A DNA stretch of 64,000 bases from positions 1 to 64,000 of the forward strand of contig CAKTOO010000003.1 of assembly GCA_934590165.1 (NCBI GenBank), given 5' to 3'. The position numbers were made by a program, and so were the translations under genes. The stretch is from an uncultured Dysosmobacter sp. (GTDB lineage Bacteria; Bacillota; Clostridia; Oscillospirales; Oscillospiraceae). Positions within the stretch are counted from its first letter, which is position 1. Each line of letters opens with the position of its first letter. The notes under the pieces were generated by a model. The model had not been told where the DNA came from, searched no databases, and saw only the letters and a program-made list of their open reading frames with translations. Of this stretch, positions 16,458-25,332 are shown piece by piece.

Positions 16458-17855
16458 TCAGCGCTTTCGGAGGGATTCGTAATCCCACAGGGAATCCAGC
16501 GCCTCCCGGGACATGGGCAGGATGACGGCGATGTTGAAGATGGTCATGAGGCCGATGCCCACGTCACCCAGGTCCCACACGAAGGTATAGGCGGCGAGGC
16601 CGCCGATGAACAGCATCACCAGGGCCAGAATTTTATAGGCCGTCTGGGACACCCAGTTGTCTCCGAAGAGGTAGGCCACGTTGGACCGGGCGTAAAACAG
16701 GATGCCGATGAAGGTGGAGAAGCTGAACAGCCACAAAATCAAAGCGATGAACACCACGCCGAAGGAGCCCAGGTGGTACTCCATGGCCGCCTGGAGAAGG
16801 TCCATGCCCTCCAGCCCCTGAACTCGCTCCGCCGGGGTCAGCAGCATGATCATGGCGGTGCAGCTGCAAATGACAATGGTATCGATAAACACGCCGAAGG
16901 CCTGGAGCAGGCCGGACTTGGCGGGGTGGCTCATCTCCGCCGCCGCGGCGGCGCAGGGGGCGGAGCCGGAGCCGGCCTCGTTGGAAAACAGGCCCCGCTT
17001 CACGCCGTTCATCAGCACGGCGCCAAAGCCGCCGGCCACCGCCTGCCGCAGGCCGAAGGCCTCCTGGAAGATCCGCTGAAAAACCGCCGGCAGCAGCGCC
17101 GCGTTTTTCAAAATCAGCACGATGGTCATGAGGAAGTAGCACCCGGCCATGATGGGCACCAGCACATCCAGCACCTTCATGGTGGCGTTTTTCCTGAGAA
17201 CGATGACCGCCGCCAGAGCCACCAGCACCACCGTGGTGTAAATAGGCGGGATGCGGAAGGCGTTTTCAAAGGCGGAGGTGACGGAGTTGCTGATGACCTG
17301 GCTGATGCCGCACCAGCAGGTGAGGCCGGACAGGGCGAACAGCACGGCGGTGACGCTGCGGCGGGAGCCGCTCCCCCGCCTGGCGGCGAAGTAGTCGTGG
17401 ATGTAGTAGGCGGGGCCGCCCCGGTAGCCGCCGTAGAGGGGGTCCGGCTTTTTGTGGAGCTGTGCCAGGGTGGCCTCGATGAAGGCGGTGGAGGAGCCAA
17501 TGAGGGCGGACAGCCACATCCAGAACACCGCTCCGGCGCCGCCGGCGGAGATGGCCGCCACCACGCCGATGAGGTTGCCCATGCCCACTCGGGTGGCGGT
17601 GGAGATGATGAGGGCCTGCCAGCCGGAGATGGCGCCGCCGTTTCCGCCGCGCTTTTCCGCCGTCACCCGCAGCATTTCGGGAAACAGGCGGATTGGCAGA
17701 AAGCGGGTGCGGAACGTGAAATAGATGCCGGTGGGGATGAGCAGCAATACCAGCAGGGAAAGGCCCACGCTCCCGCCGCCGGGCAGGGGCAGCGTGATGA
17801 GATCACCCCACAAAAATCCGCAGACGGCGGAGATCAGGTCTACGATGACATGCAT
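16458..17855 (-). CDS. AGCS family sodium:alanine/glycine symporter
   Basis: 465 residues with about ten or eleven transmembrane helices. Family signatures are TRVGMGNLIGVVAAISAGGAGA, FWMWLSALIGSSTAFIEATL, YGGYRGGPAYYI and GVKRGLFSNEAGSGSAP. It imports alanine or glycine with sodium. AGGAGG lies just upstream of ATG 17855. It is monocistronic with its own promoter at 17963-17991, giving a leader of roughly 100 nt in which I see a small GC-rich hairpin (about 17882-17901) but no recognisable glycine riboswitch. Confidence 0.93.
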   Translation of the reverse strand: MHVIVDLISAVCGFLWGDLITLPLPGGGSVGLSLLVLLLIPTGIYFTFRTRFLPIRLFPEMLRVTAEKRGGNGGAISGWQALIISTATRVGMGNLIGVVAAISAGGAGAVFWMWLSALIGSSTAFIEATLAQLHKKPDPLYGGYRGGPAYYIHDYFAARRGSGSRRSVTAVLFALSGLTCWCGISQVISNSVTSAFENAFRIPPIYTTVVLVALAAVIVLRKNATMKVLDVLVPIMAGCYFLMTIVLILKNAALLPAVFQRIFQEAFGLRQAVAGGFGAVLMNGVKRGLFSNEAGSGSAPCAAAAAEMSHPAKSGLLQAFGVFIDTIVICSCTAMIMLLTPAERVQGLEGMDLLQAAMEYHLGSFGVVFIALILWLFSFSTFIGILFYARSNVAYLFGDNWVSQTAYKILALVMLFIGGLAAYTFVWDLGDVGIGLMTIFNIAVILPMSREALDSLWDYESLRKR

Positions 17856-17962
17856 GTAAAAGGTCCTCCTGAGATCGTGATGCGGCGGAAGGCGTCCGCC
17901 GAGATGGGACAGATAAGGGGACTGTGTTCCTTTAAAGCGGCAAATATGTGGGATATGGTTTT

Positions 17963-17991
17963 ATTGTACTATGCCGGACACGGGGATTCAA
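17963..17991 (-). promoter_or_regulatory. Promoter of the AGCS symporter
   Basis: On the minus strand: TTGAAT, 17-bp spacer, TACAAT (the -10 lies over 17963-17968). It starts a leader of about 100 nt. Confidence 0.75.
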
Positions 17992-18110
17992 CCTCTTTTT
18001 CCATTTGAACTGTTTTTCCGTGACGGACAGGGCGGTGCTTCCGTCAGCGGATGGGGCAAAGGGGAGCGGTTTTGCCGGCGAAAGCAGGGAATTTGCATGA
18101 AAAGAAATAA

Positions 18111-18150
18111 TTCTTGCAAAACGAGGAAAAATTTGCAAGAATACTTGCGA
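18111..18150. promoter_or_regulatory. Candidate operator: repeated CTTGCAAA half-sites
   Basis: TTCTTGCAAA at 18111-18120 and TTTGCAAGAA at 18132-18141 are exact inverse complements; a third half-site, ACTTGCGAAA, spans 18143-18152 on top of the YitT gene -35 element. Position and symmetry suggest binding by a repressor; the protein is not known. Confidence 0.4.
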
Positions 18151-18173
18151 AATGGGGAAGAGGGGCGTATACT
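18145..18173 (+). promoter_or_regulatory. Promoter of the YitT family gene
   Basis: TTGCGA at 18145-18150, 17-bp spacer, TATACT at 18168-18173, 47 nt before the ATG. Confidence 0.7.
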
Positions 18174-18220
18174 CCCCCTTGGAAAACAGACCGGGTGACC
18201 GGTTGGGGAGGATGCGGCAT

Positions 18221-19096
18221 ATGGGTGGAAACACTTGGAAAACAGTGAAAAGTTACGGCACCGTCATGGCGCTGGCGGTAATTATGGGACTGAGCTACGA
18301 GGTATTTGTATTCCCCAATGCCTTCGCGCCGGCGGGCATCAACGGCCTTGCCACCATGATCCAGTATTTGTTCCATGTGAGCATCGGCTACATGTCCCTG
18401 CTCATCAACCTGCCGCTGATCCTGCTGGCCTGGCGGCACGTGGACCGGGACTTCGCCCTGAAGAATTTGGCCTTCGTGCTGGTGTTCTCCGCCGTGACCT
18501 TGACGCTGAACCGGGTGGACCTCAGCGTCATTGCCTACCACACGGACAACGGCAATTCCGCCATCCTGGGGCCTGTGGCCGCCGGCGTGGTCAGCGGCGC
18601 GGTGTACGGCTTCACCATCCGGCAGAACGGCTCCACCGGCGGCACGGATATCGTGGCGGCTTGGGTGCGGAAAAAGCACCCGGAGGCCAGCCTGGTGTGG
18701 GTCATCTTCGGCTTGAACGCCTCCGTGGCGGTGCTGTCCTTCTTCGTCTACGGCTGCAAGTTTGAGCCGGTGATCTTGTGCCTGGCCTACTGCTACCTCA
18801 GCTCCCGCATCAGCGACAGCATCCTCAAGGGCGGCAAGCGGGCGCTGAAATTCGAGGTGGTCACAAAAGAGGCTCCCGCCCTGTCCGCCCGGCTCATGGA
18901 GGAGCTGGGCCACGGCGTCACGGTGCTGCCCGCCCGGGGCATGTATTCCACGGAGCCGCGGGACTTTTTGATCTGCGTGGTGAACCGCCACCAGATCGTC
19001 CGTTTCCAGGAGATCCTTCGCCAGTTCCCCGGCACGTTTGCCTGGGTGTCGGAGGTGAACGAGACCCTGGGCAACTTCAAGCACATCACGGCCTGA
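18221..19096 (+). CDS. YitT family membrane protein (DUF2179)
   Basis: 291 residues from ATG 18221, with GGGGAGG nine bases upstream; the promoter at 18145-18173 rules out the longer frame that begins at 18152. Five or six transmembrane helices (VMALAVIMGLSYEVFVFPNA, the conserved GSTGGTDIVA loop) are followed by a cytoplasmic C-terminal DUF2179 domain (~205-291: LKFEVVTKEAPALSARLMEE, VLPARGMYSTEPRDFLICVV). The family is widespread in Firmicutes with no settled function. It is a single gene with its own promoter and terminator. Confidence 0.9.
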   Translation: MGGNTWKTVKSYGTVMALAVIMGLSYEVFVFPNAFAPAGINGLATMIQYLFHVSIGYMSLLINLPLILLAWRHVDRDFALKNLAFVLVFSAVTLTLNRVDLSVIAYHTDNGNSAILGPVAAGVVSGAVYGFTIRQNGSTGGTDIVAAWVRKKHPEASLVWVIFGLNASVAVLSFFVYGCKFEPVILCLAYCYLSSRISDSILKGGKRALKFEVVTKEAPALSARLMEELGHGVTVLPARGMYSTEPRDFLICVVNRHQIVRFQEILRQFPGTFAWVSEVNETLGNFKHITA

Positions 19097-19107
19097 TACA
19101 TGATATA

Positions 19108-19140
19108 AAAAGGAGGCGGACTGGATGTCCGCCTCCTTTT
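19108..19140. terminator. Bidirectional terminator after the YitT gene
   Basis: A perfect 14-bp stem (19108-19121 with 19127-19140, loop TGGAT) separates two convergent genes, with T and A runs outside. Confidence 0.85.
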
Positions 19141-19144
19141 ATTG

Positions 19145-19972
19145 TCACAGCACGCTTTCCGCCATCTGCTGCACCTGACGCTCCGTCAAGCCGTCGGAGG
19201 CGCGGAGGGAGAAGGAGAAGCCGTCTCGGGTCCACAGGGCCACCCGGATGCCGTCCTCATCGCCCCGCCACTGAACGGAGGTGCCCTTTACCGCAAGGGT
19301 GCCGCTGGCGGGATAGACGGTGTAGTCGCCGCTGTTGTCGCTGCCGCCCCGGCTGACCCGGTAGGTCAGCTCCTGGACCTCGTCGCTCCAGCGCAGCTCC
19401 GCCAGGGTGCCGCCGATGTCCTGAATGAGGGTGAAGGAGAAGCCCGCCGGCGCCGCGGGCACCGGCACAGGGAAGCCCACGGCGGCCTCCAGGGCCTCCA
19501 CGGTGTTGTGCTGGTGTTGGGGGTTGGGCAGCTGGGCGGTGCCGCCGGTGGGGGCGGTATTGATCTCCACGGAGATGGCCCCGCCGCCGGAAATGGTGAC
19601 GCAGGGCCGGCCCGTCAGGTCATTGAAAAAGTCCGCCGGGACATACATGACACCCTTTTCCAGCATGGCGGGGGCGGCGTCCAGAGGCAGGGAGGTCCCC
19701 ATGACAGGGTCACCGCCGTCTCCATGGTCCTGGAGGGTGGCATAACCCATGCCCAGCACCAGGACGGCCTCCCGGTCTCCCAGCGTCAGCCGGGCGCCGG
19801 GCAGGGAGCCGTCCCAGGCCACGGTGCAGCCCAGGGCCTCTGCCACCGCCCGCAGGGGCACCATGGTGACGGCCTTGGCACCGGATACGGGCACCTCCTG
19901 GGCGGCGGCAGGCAGGGCCAGGGCGGCGGCCAGCGCCAGGGACAGCAGCAAAGCGCAGAATTTTTTCATCAT
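19145..19972 (-). CDS. Secreted stalk-domain (copper amine oxidase N-like) protein with DUF4367-like domain
   Basis: 275 residues from the ATG at 19972, which follows AAAGGATTG; a further ATG lies next to it. A Sec signal peptide ends near PAAAQ (residue ~25). The next ~110 residues form a copper-amine-oxidase N-terminal-like stalk domain (MVPLRAVAEALGCTVAWDG, MYVPADFFNDLTG), which in Firmicutes is a surface module without oxidase activity. The C-terminal ~130 residues (NTVEALEAAVGFPVPVPAAP, VQWRGDEDGIRVALWTRDGF) resemble DUF4367. It is probably an exported or wall-associated protein of unknown role, transcribed alone. Confidence 0.8.
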   Translation of the reverse strand: MMKKFCALLLSLALAAALALPAAAQEVPVSGAKAVTMVPLRAVAEALGCTVAWDGSLPGARLTLGDREAVLVLGMGYATLQDHGDGGDPVMGTSLPLDAAPAMLEKGVMYVPADFFNDLTGRPCVTISGGGAISVEINTAPTGGTAQLPNPQHQHNTVEALEAAVGFPVPVPAAPAGFSFTLIQDIGGTLAELRWSDEVQELTYRVSRGGSDNSGDYTVYPASGTLAVKGTSVQWRGDEDGIRVALWTRDGFSFSLRASDGLTERQVQQMAESVL

Positions 19973-20109
19973 GTTCAATCCTTTCATAAAGGGGTTGCCG
20001 GTTCAGACGGTGGAGGCGGGAAAAAGTTCCTCCGCCGGTCAATCAAATTGTACCATACCGCCGCCCTCCCGGCAACGAAAAAGCAGCGGCGGAAAATGGG
20101 AGAAAAGGT

Positions 20110-20138
20110 TTGCACTTGCCGGTGCCGTCCGTTATAAT
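20110..20138 (+). promoter_or_regulatory. Promoter of fumC
   Basis: TTGCAC at 20110-20115, 17-bp spacer, perfect TATAAT at 20133-20138, 34 nt before the ATG. Confidence 0.8.
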
Positions 20139-20172
20139 GACAGCATCACGACAGCAATGGGAGGTTCAACCG

Positions 20173-21531
<1,359 letters not shown>

Positions 21532-21536
21532 ATTCA

Positions 21537-21761
21537 TAAAAAAGACGCGCTGCCCCGGCAGCGCGTCTCAGGCTGGCGAAAAAATTTTTTCGACAGCCTG
21601 AGCAAGTTTTTCAGAACTTTTTAAGTTCTGAAAAACTTAGATTTCAAACGAAAGACACCCCTCCTGGGTTTCTTTCGTAACTATCTTCCTTCCCGTTATC
21701 CAGCGGTTCACCCTTTTTCGACAAGCTCAGACGCGCTGCCGAGGCAGCGCGTCTCTTTTTT
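21537..21761. repeat. Array of five consecutive hairpins between fumC and the AEC transporter
   Basis: Hairpin 1 (21543-21568) and hairpin 5 (21729-21754) have identical 12-bp arms AGACGCGCTGCC/GGCAGCGCGTCT. An A-run precedes the first and a T-run follows the last, so the ends form an approximate terminal inverted repeat. Between them lie a palindrome at 21567-21602 (arms CTCAGGCTG, core CGAAAAAATTTTTTCG), a perfect 16-bp stem at 21604-21638 (loop TTT), and an imperfect stem at 21648-21678. The two outer hairpins would terminate fumC (hairpin 5) and the AEC gene (hairpin 1). Confidence 0.7.
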
Positions 21762-21765
21762 GCGT

Positions 21766-22713
21766 TTACACCAAAGCCGTAACAGTCTCGTAGACCCAGA
21801 TGAGGGCCGGCATGGTGACGATGCTGCACAGCATGGTGAACACACCGATCAGGCTGGCGTGGTCCGCCTCCTTGTCGTACAGCTGGGCGATCTGGGTGAT
21901 GACCACGCCGGTGGGAGCGCCGGCTCCCAGCAGGGTGATCATGACGATCTGCTGGGCGCCGGGCAGCAGGGTGTTCAGCCGCAGCAGCAGGAAAATGGCC
22001 AGCATGATGAGGGGATAGACGATGAGCCGGTTCAGCGTGACCACCAGCACCCGGGACATCTTCTTCAAATCCAGGTGGGCGATGGTGGCGAAGGAGATGC
22101 CGATGGACAGCATACTGGTGGAGCCCAGAGCGCCTCCCACGCTCTGCACCGCCTGGCCCAGCACGCCGGGAAAGCGGATACGGGCGCAGAACAGAAGGAA
22201 GCCCACCGCCATGGCAATGATGTTGATGTTGCCCAGGGCACGTTTCCAGTCGATCTGGGGCTCCTCACAGATAAGGCTTTTGCCGTGAGTCCACACGAAC
22301 ACCTGCAAGGCGCCCATGTAGGCGCAGGTGTAGAACAGCCACTCCTGGCCCATGGTGAAGGAGATGAGGGGCATGAGCAGGTTGCCGCTGTTGGAGTAGA
22401 TCATAGAGGCCCGCTCCACGGGGCTCATGTGCAGGGCCTTGTCCCCCAGCAGCCAGGTGATGAAAATGAGCACCACATGAGACAGCGCCGCGCCGAAAAT
22501 GGCCAGCAGCAGGCCCAGCAGCCGCTCCCGGGTGAAGTCCACCTGGAAGGCGTAAATGATGGCGCAGGGACGGATGACGCCCACGATGACCTGGGACAGG
22601 CCCTTGCCGGCGCTGGCGGGCATGAGCTTCACCTTCACGGCGGCGAAGCCCAGCAGCAGCATCAGGAACATTTTCGTGATCTGCTGAAGAAACAGAAGAT
22701 TCATTTCAGACAT
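21766..22713 (-). CDS. AEC (auxin efflux carrier) family transporter
   Basis: 315 residues from ATG 22713, seven bases after GGGAGG; the frame extends slightly upstream from a TTG. About ten hydrophobic helices are present, with the family motifs VGVIRPCAIIYAFQVDF, YSNSGNLLMPLISF and LGAGAPTGVVITQIAQLY. AEC proteins are secondary carriers for dicarboxylates such as malate or for other organic anions. It lies 63 nt downstream of a GntR regulator on the same strand, so it is the probable target of that regulator. Fumarase is the convergent neighbour, and a C4-dicarboxylate substrate would fit but is only inferred. Confidence 0.88.
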   Translation of the reverse strand: MSEMNLLFLQQITKMFLMLLLGFAAVKVKLMPASAGKGLSQVIVGVIRPCAIIYAFQVDFTRERLLGLLLAIFGAALSHVVLIFITWLLGDKALHMSPVERASMIYSNSGNLLMPLISFTMGQEWLFYTCAYMGALQVFVWTHGKSLICEEPQIDWKRALGNINIIAMAVGFLLFCARIRFPGVLGQAVQSVGGALGSTSMLSIGISFATIAHLDLKKMSRVLVVTLNRLIVYPLIMLAIFLLLRLNTLLPGAQQIVMITLLGAGAPTGVVITQIAQLYDKEADHASLIGVFTMLCSIVTMPALIWVYETVTALV

Positions 22714-22776
22714 GTGCGGCCTCCCAAAACTCAATTGATAATATGTATCCCAACAGGGCCCTCCGGCCCTTTGCGG

Positions 22777-23490
22777 TTACCGGGTGTAAAGTGACACGAT
22801 CTGGGGCTCCAGGCCGTACATCTCCTGGCACCGGCGGCAGATGGCGCGGGTGTAGGCGGCCTCGTCCCGGCGGCACAGGGCGTCCACCAGGGCGCTGTGG
22901 CAGGCGGCCCGGCCGCCCGTGTCATCCTCCAGGGAGACGTATTGCAGCTGGAGCAGGTGGATGCGCAGGTAGACCTCCCGCTGGTACCGCAGCAAAAGCT
23001 CGTTTTTCCCCAGCTCCGTGATGCGCAGGTGGAAATCCCGGTCGGCGGTGATGCGGCCGTACAGGTCGCCGGCAGCGGCGGCGGTCTCGCAGGCCTCCGC
23101 CAGCTGCCGCAGGCCGGCAAAGTCCGCGTCGCTGCCGTGGTAAATGGCCAGGCGGCCAGAGAGGATGTCCTGGGACATGCGGACGGCGCCCAGGCTCCTG
23201 GCCATCTCCGGCGTGAAGTAGGTGACCTCGGCGTAGCACTTGGGGTAGATGGTCACCAGTCCCTCGCTGCTGAGCTTGCGCAGCGCCTCCCGCACGGGGG
23301 TGCGGCTGGTCTGGAGCATCCCGGCCAGCTCGTCCTCCGGGATCTTCTGGCCGGGCTTGAACACATGGTGCATGATGAGGTGCTTGATGCGGCGGTAGAC
23401 CTGCTCGCTTTTGGGAAGGGCGGCTTCGGCGCCGGACCGCTCCGCCATGGGGAGGGCGGCGTCCTCCGGCAGGTCTCTTCGGATGTCCAT
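22777..23490 (-). CDS. GntR family transcriptional regulator (FCD subfamily)
   Basis: 237 residues from ATG 23490, with AAAGGAG upstream. The N-terminal ~30-95 is a winged helix (SEQVYRRIKHLIMHHVFKPG, IPEDELAGMLQTSRTPVREA) and residues ~105-230 are an FCD ligand-binding domain with the helical metal-site pattern (DRDFHLRITELGKN, CHSALVDALCRRDEA). FCD regulators normally sense small organic acids or sugars. Its upstream region carries three GTATAC/GTACAC-type palindromes, so it probably represses its own operon, which includes the AEC transporter. Confidence 0.9.
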   Translation of the reverse strand: MDIRRDLPEDAALPMAERSGAEAALPKSEQVYRRIKHLIMHHVFKPGQKIPEDELAGMLQTSRTPVREALRKLSSEGLVTIYPKCYAEVTYFTPEMARSLGAVRMSQDILSGRLAIYHGSDADFAGLRQLAEACETAAAAGDLYGRITADRDFHLRITELGKNELLLRYQREVYLRIHLLQLQYVSLEDDTGGRAACHSALVDALCRRDEAAYTRAICRRCQEMYGLEPQIVSLYTR

Positions 23491-23529
23491 GGGCCCGCTC
23501 CTTTCGGGAATGAAATACAAAAAATTGAA

Positions 23530-23562
23530 TTGTACACAAATACATAGTAATTGTATACAATT
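23530..23562 (-). promoter_or_regulatory. GntR/FCD operator pair
   Basis: TTGTACACAA at 23530-23539 and the perfect palindrome AATTGTATACAATT at 23549-23562 match the NNTnGTnnACnAnN style of FCD regulator sites. They lie 40-72 bp upstream of the regulator start, where they would block its promoter. A related site ATTGTATACAGA occurs at 23668-23679. Confidence 0.6.
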
Positions 23563-23667
23563 ATTTCAACACCGGTAATATAGCACGCATAAAACAAAAT
23601 GTCCACATAAAAATGATAAAATTTGATAATTTTTGCGTGATATGCAGGAAAATTTCGAAATTTATAG

Positions 23668-23679
23668 ATTGTATACAGA
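23668..23679. promoter_or_regulatory. Third GTATAC-type operator candidate
   Basis: ATTGTATACAGA matches ten of twelve positions of the palindrome at 23549-23562 and lies about 110 bp from it, a spacing that could allow looping. Confidence 0.4.
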
Positions 23680-23916
23680 AAGTTGACAGAAGAAAAAAAG
23701 GAAACAGCACCTTTGCCGGGGCGGGTGCCCCCAGGCCGTTCCTGAAAACGGTTTATGCAGTTTTGTATGCATATTGCTGTATATTGAGGCCGGGCTGCCC
23801 TCCGGGAGGGGGCCGGAGCGGCCCACGGGAGGAGAAAGTGCCTGATATCGGCCCATGATATGGCAAAATATGAAAAAGCCGACAAGAAAAGAAAAAAATG
23901 TTGTGCAAGATGACAC

Positions 23917-23946
23917 TTGAATAAATATTCACTATAAGCGTATAAT
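23917..23946 (+). promoter_or_regulatory. Promoter of the arginine operon with ARG box
   Basis: TTGAAT at 23917-23922, 18-bp spacer and perfect TATAAT at 23941-23946. The arms TGAAT and ATTCA at 23918-23931, separated by AAAT, match the ArgR/AhrC consensus TGAATWWWWATTCA exactly and sit between the -35 and -10. A second partial half-site (TATAATTCA) overlaps the -10. Arginine-dependent repression of the whole operon is the natural reading. Confidence 0.85.
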
Positions 23947-23985
23947 TCAACCATCATCAAACAAGAAACACGGGAGGCAACCGTC

Positions 23986-25212
23986 ATGAAAAAAGACAAG
24001 AAAGACATCAAGAAAATCGTCCTCGCCTACTCCGGCGGTCTGGATACATCCATCATTATCCCCTGGCTGAAGGAGAACTACAACAACCCCGAGATCATCG
24101 CCGTGGCCGGTGATGTGGGTCAGAACGACGAGCTGGATGGTCTGGAGGAAAAGGCCATCAAGACCGGCGCCAGCAAGCTGTACATCGCCGACCTCACCGA
24201 CGAGATGGTGGATGAGGTCATCATCCCCTCCATGAAGATGGGCGCCAGCTATGAGCAGTACCTCTTGGGCACCGCCTTTGCACGGCCCGTCATTGCCAAG
24301 AAGCTGGTGGAGATCGCCAAGGCCGAGGGTGCTGACGCCATCGCCCACGGCTGCACCGGCAAGGGCAACGACCAGGTTCGGTTCGAGCTGGCCATCAAGC
24401 GCTTCGCCCCCGACATGACCATCATCGCCCCCTGGCGGGAGTGGTCCATCAAGGGCCGGGACGAGGAGATCGATTACGCCGAGGCCCACAACGTGCCCCT
24501 GAAGATCTCCCGGGAGACCAACTACTCCAAGGATAAGAACCTGTGGCACCTGAGCCACGAGGGCCTGGACCTGGAGGACCCCGCCAACGAGCCCCAGTAT
24601 GAAAAGCCCGGCTTCCTGGAGATGGGCGTCGGCCCCATCACCGCCCCCGACGCGCCCACCTACGTGACCATCGACTTTGAAAAGGGCGTGCCCGTGGCCG
24701 TGGACGGCGAGAAGATGAAGGCCAGCGACATTATCCGCAAGCTGAACAAGCTGGGCGGCGAGAACGGCATTGGCCTGCTGGACATCGTGGAAAACCGGTT
24801 GGTGGGCATGAAGGACAGAGGTGTCTATGAGACCCCCGGCGGCACCATCCTCTACAAGGCCCACCAGTGCCTGGAGATGATCACCATCGACAAGGACACC
24901 GCCCACATGAAGAGCAAGCTGGCCGTGGATTTCGCCGACCTGGTGTACAACGGCAAGTGGTTCACCCCCCTGCGGGAGGCCCTCAGTGCCTTCGCCGACA
25001 AGACACAGGAGCATGTCACCGGCAGCGTGAAGCTGAAGCTGTACAAGGGCAACATGATCACCGCCTCCATCACCTCTCCCTGCAGCCTGTACTCCGAGGA
25101 GCTGGTGACCTTCAACGAGAGCAGCTATGACCAGACCAACGCCACCGGCTTCATCAACCTCTGGGGCCTGCCTGATACGGTGCTGGCACTGCGGGAGCAG
25201 GGCAAGCTGTAA
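23986..25212 (+). CDS. argG: Argininosuccinate synthase
   Basis: 408 residues. It condenses citrulline and aspartate with ATP to argininosuccinate in the cytoplasm, the seventh step of arginine synthesis. The PP-loop AYSGGLDTS lies at residues ~15-23, with HGCTGKGNDQVRFE and the aspartate/citrulline site REWSIKGRDEEIDYA further on. GGGAGG precedes ATG 23986. It is the first gene of the operon argG-C-J-B-D-F. I see no argininosuccinate lyase (argH) here; it must lie elsewhere. Confidence 0.97.
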   Translation: MKKDKKDIKKIVLAYSGGLDTSIIIPWLKENYNNPEIIAVAGDVGQNDELDGLEEKAIKTGASKLYIADLTDEMVDEVIIPSMKMGASYEQYLLGTAFARPVIAKKLVEIAKAEGADAIAHGCTGKGNDQVRFELAIKRFAPDMTIIAPWREWSIKGRDEEIDYAEAHNVPLKISRETNYSKDKNLWHLSHEGLDLEDPANEPQYEKPGFLEMGVGPITAPDAPTYVTIDFEKGVPVAVDGEKMKASDIIRKLNKLGGENGIGLLDIVENRLVGMKDRGVYETPGGTILYKAHQCLEMITIDKDTAHMKSKLAVDFADLVYNGKWFTPLREALSAFADKTQEHVTGSVKLKLYKGNMITASITSPCSLYSEELVTFNESSYDQTNATGFINLWGLPDTVLALREQGKL

Positions 25213-25332
25213 GCCCAGACCCTCTATATTGAAAAGAAAACGCGGCTGCGGGACGGAGAAAAGCTCTTCGCCCCGCGTCTGCAGTGGGTGGGGACCCCAT
25301 CCGGAGCGCAGGCCGGGAAGAAAGGAGATTCC

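Larger units (their letters stand above)
17856..18220. other. 365-bp divergent intergenic region, AGCS symporter / YitT gene
   Basis: AT-rich, non-coding by composition. It holds a minus-strand promoter (17963-17991), a plus-strand promoter (18145-18173) and an inverted repeat TTCTTGCAAA...TTTGCAAGAA (18111-18120 and 18132-18141) followed by a related half-site CTTGCGAAA over the plus-strand -35. Open frames here look like noise. Confidence 0.6.
23491..23985. other. 495-bp AT-rich divergent region, GntR gene / argG
   Basis: Strikingly AT-rich compared with the coding DNA on both sides. It contains GntR-type palindromes near the regulator, an AT-rich centre in which I see no credible gene, and the argG promoter with an ARG box at the right end. 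It also holds a TTTTGTATGCAT/GCTGTATAT segment near 23758-23785 that may be a further degenerate half-site. Confidence 0.6.

Noticed and set aside
17856..17962. Glycine riboswitch in the leader of the AGCS symporter
   Set aside because: No tandem aptamer consensus could be recognised; only one small hairpin is present.
21644..21829. A 61-residue minus-strand frame in the hairpin array
   Set aside because: It crosses the hairpins and the start of another gene, without ribosome site or plausible composition.
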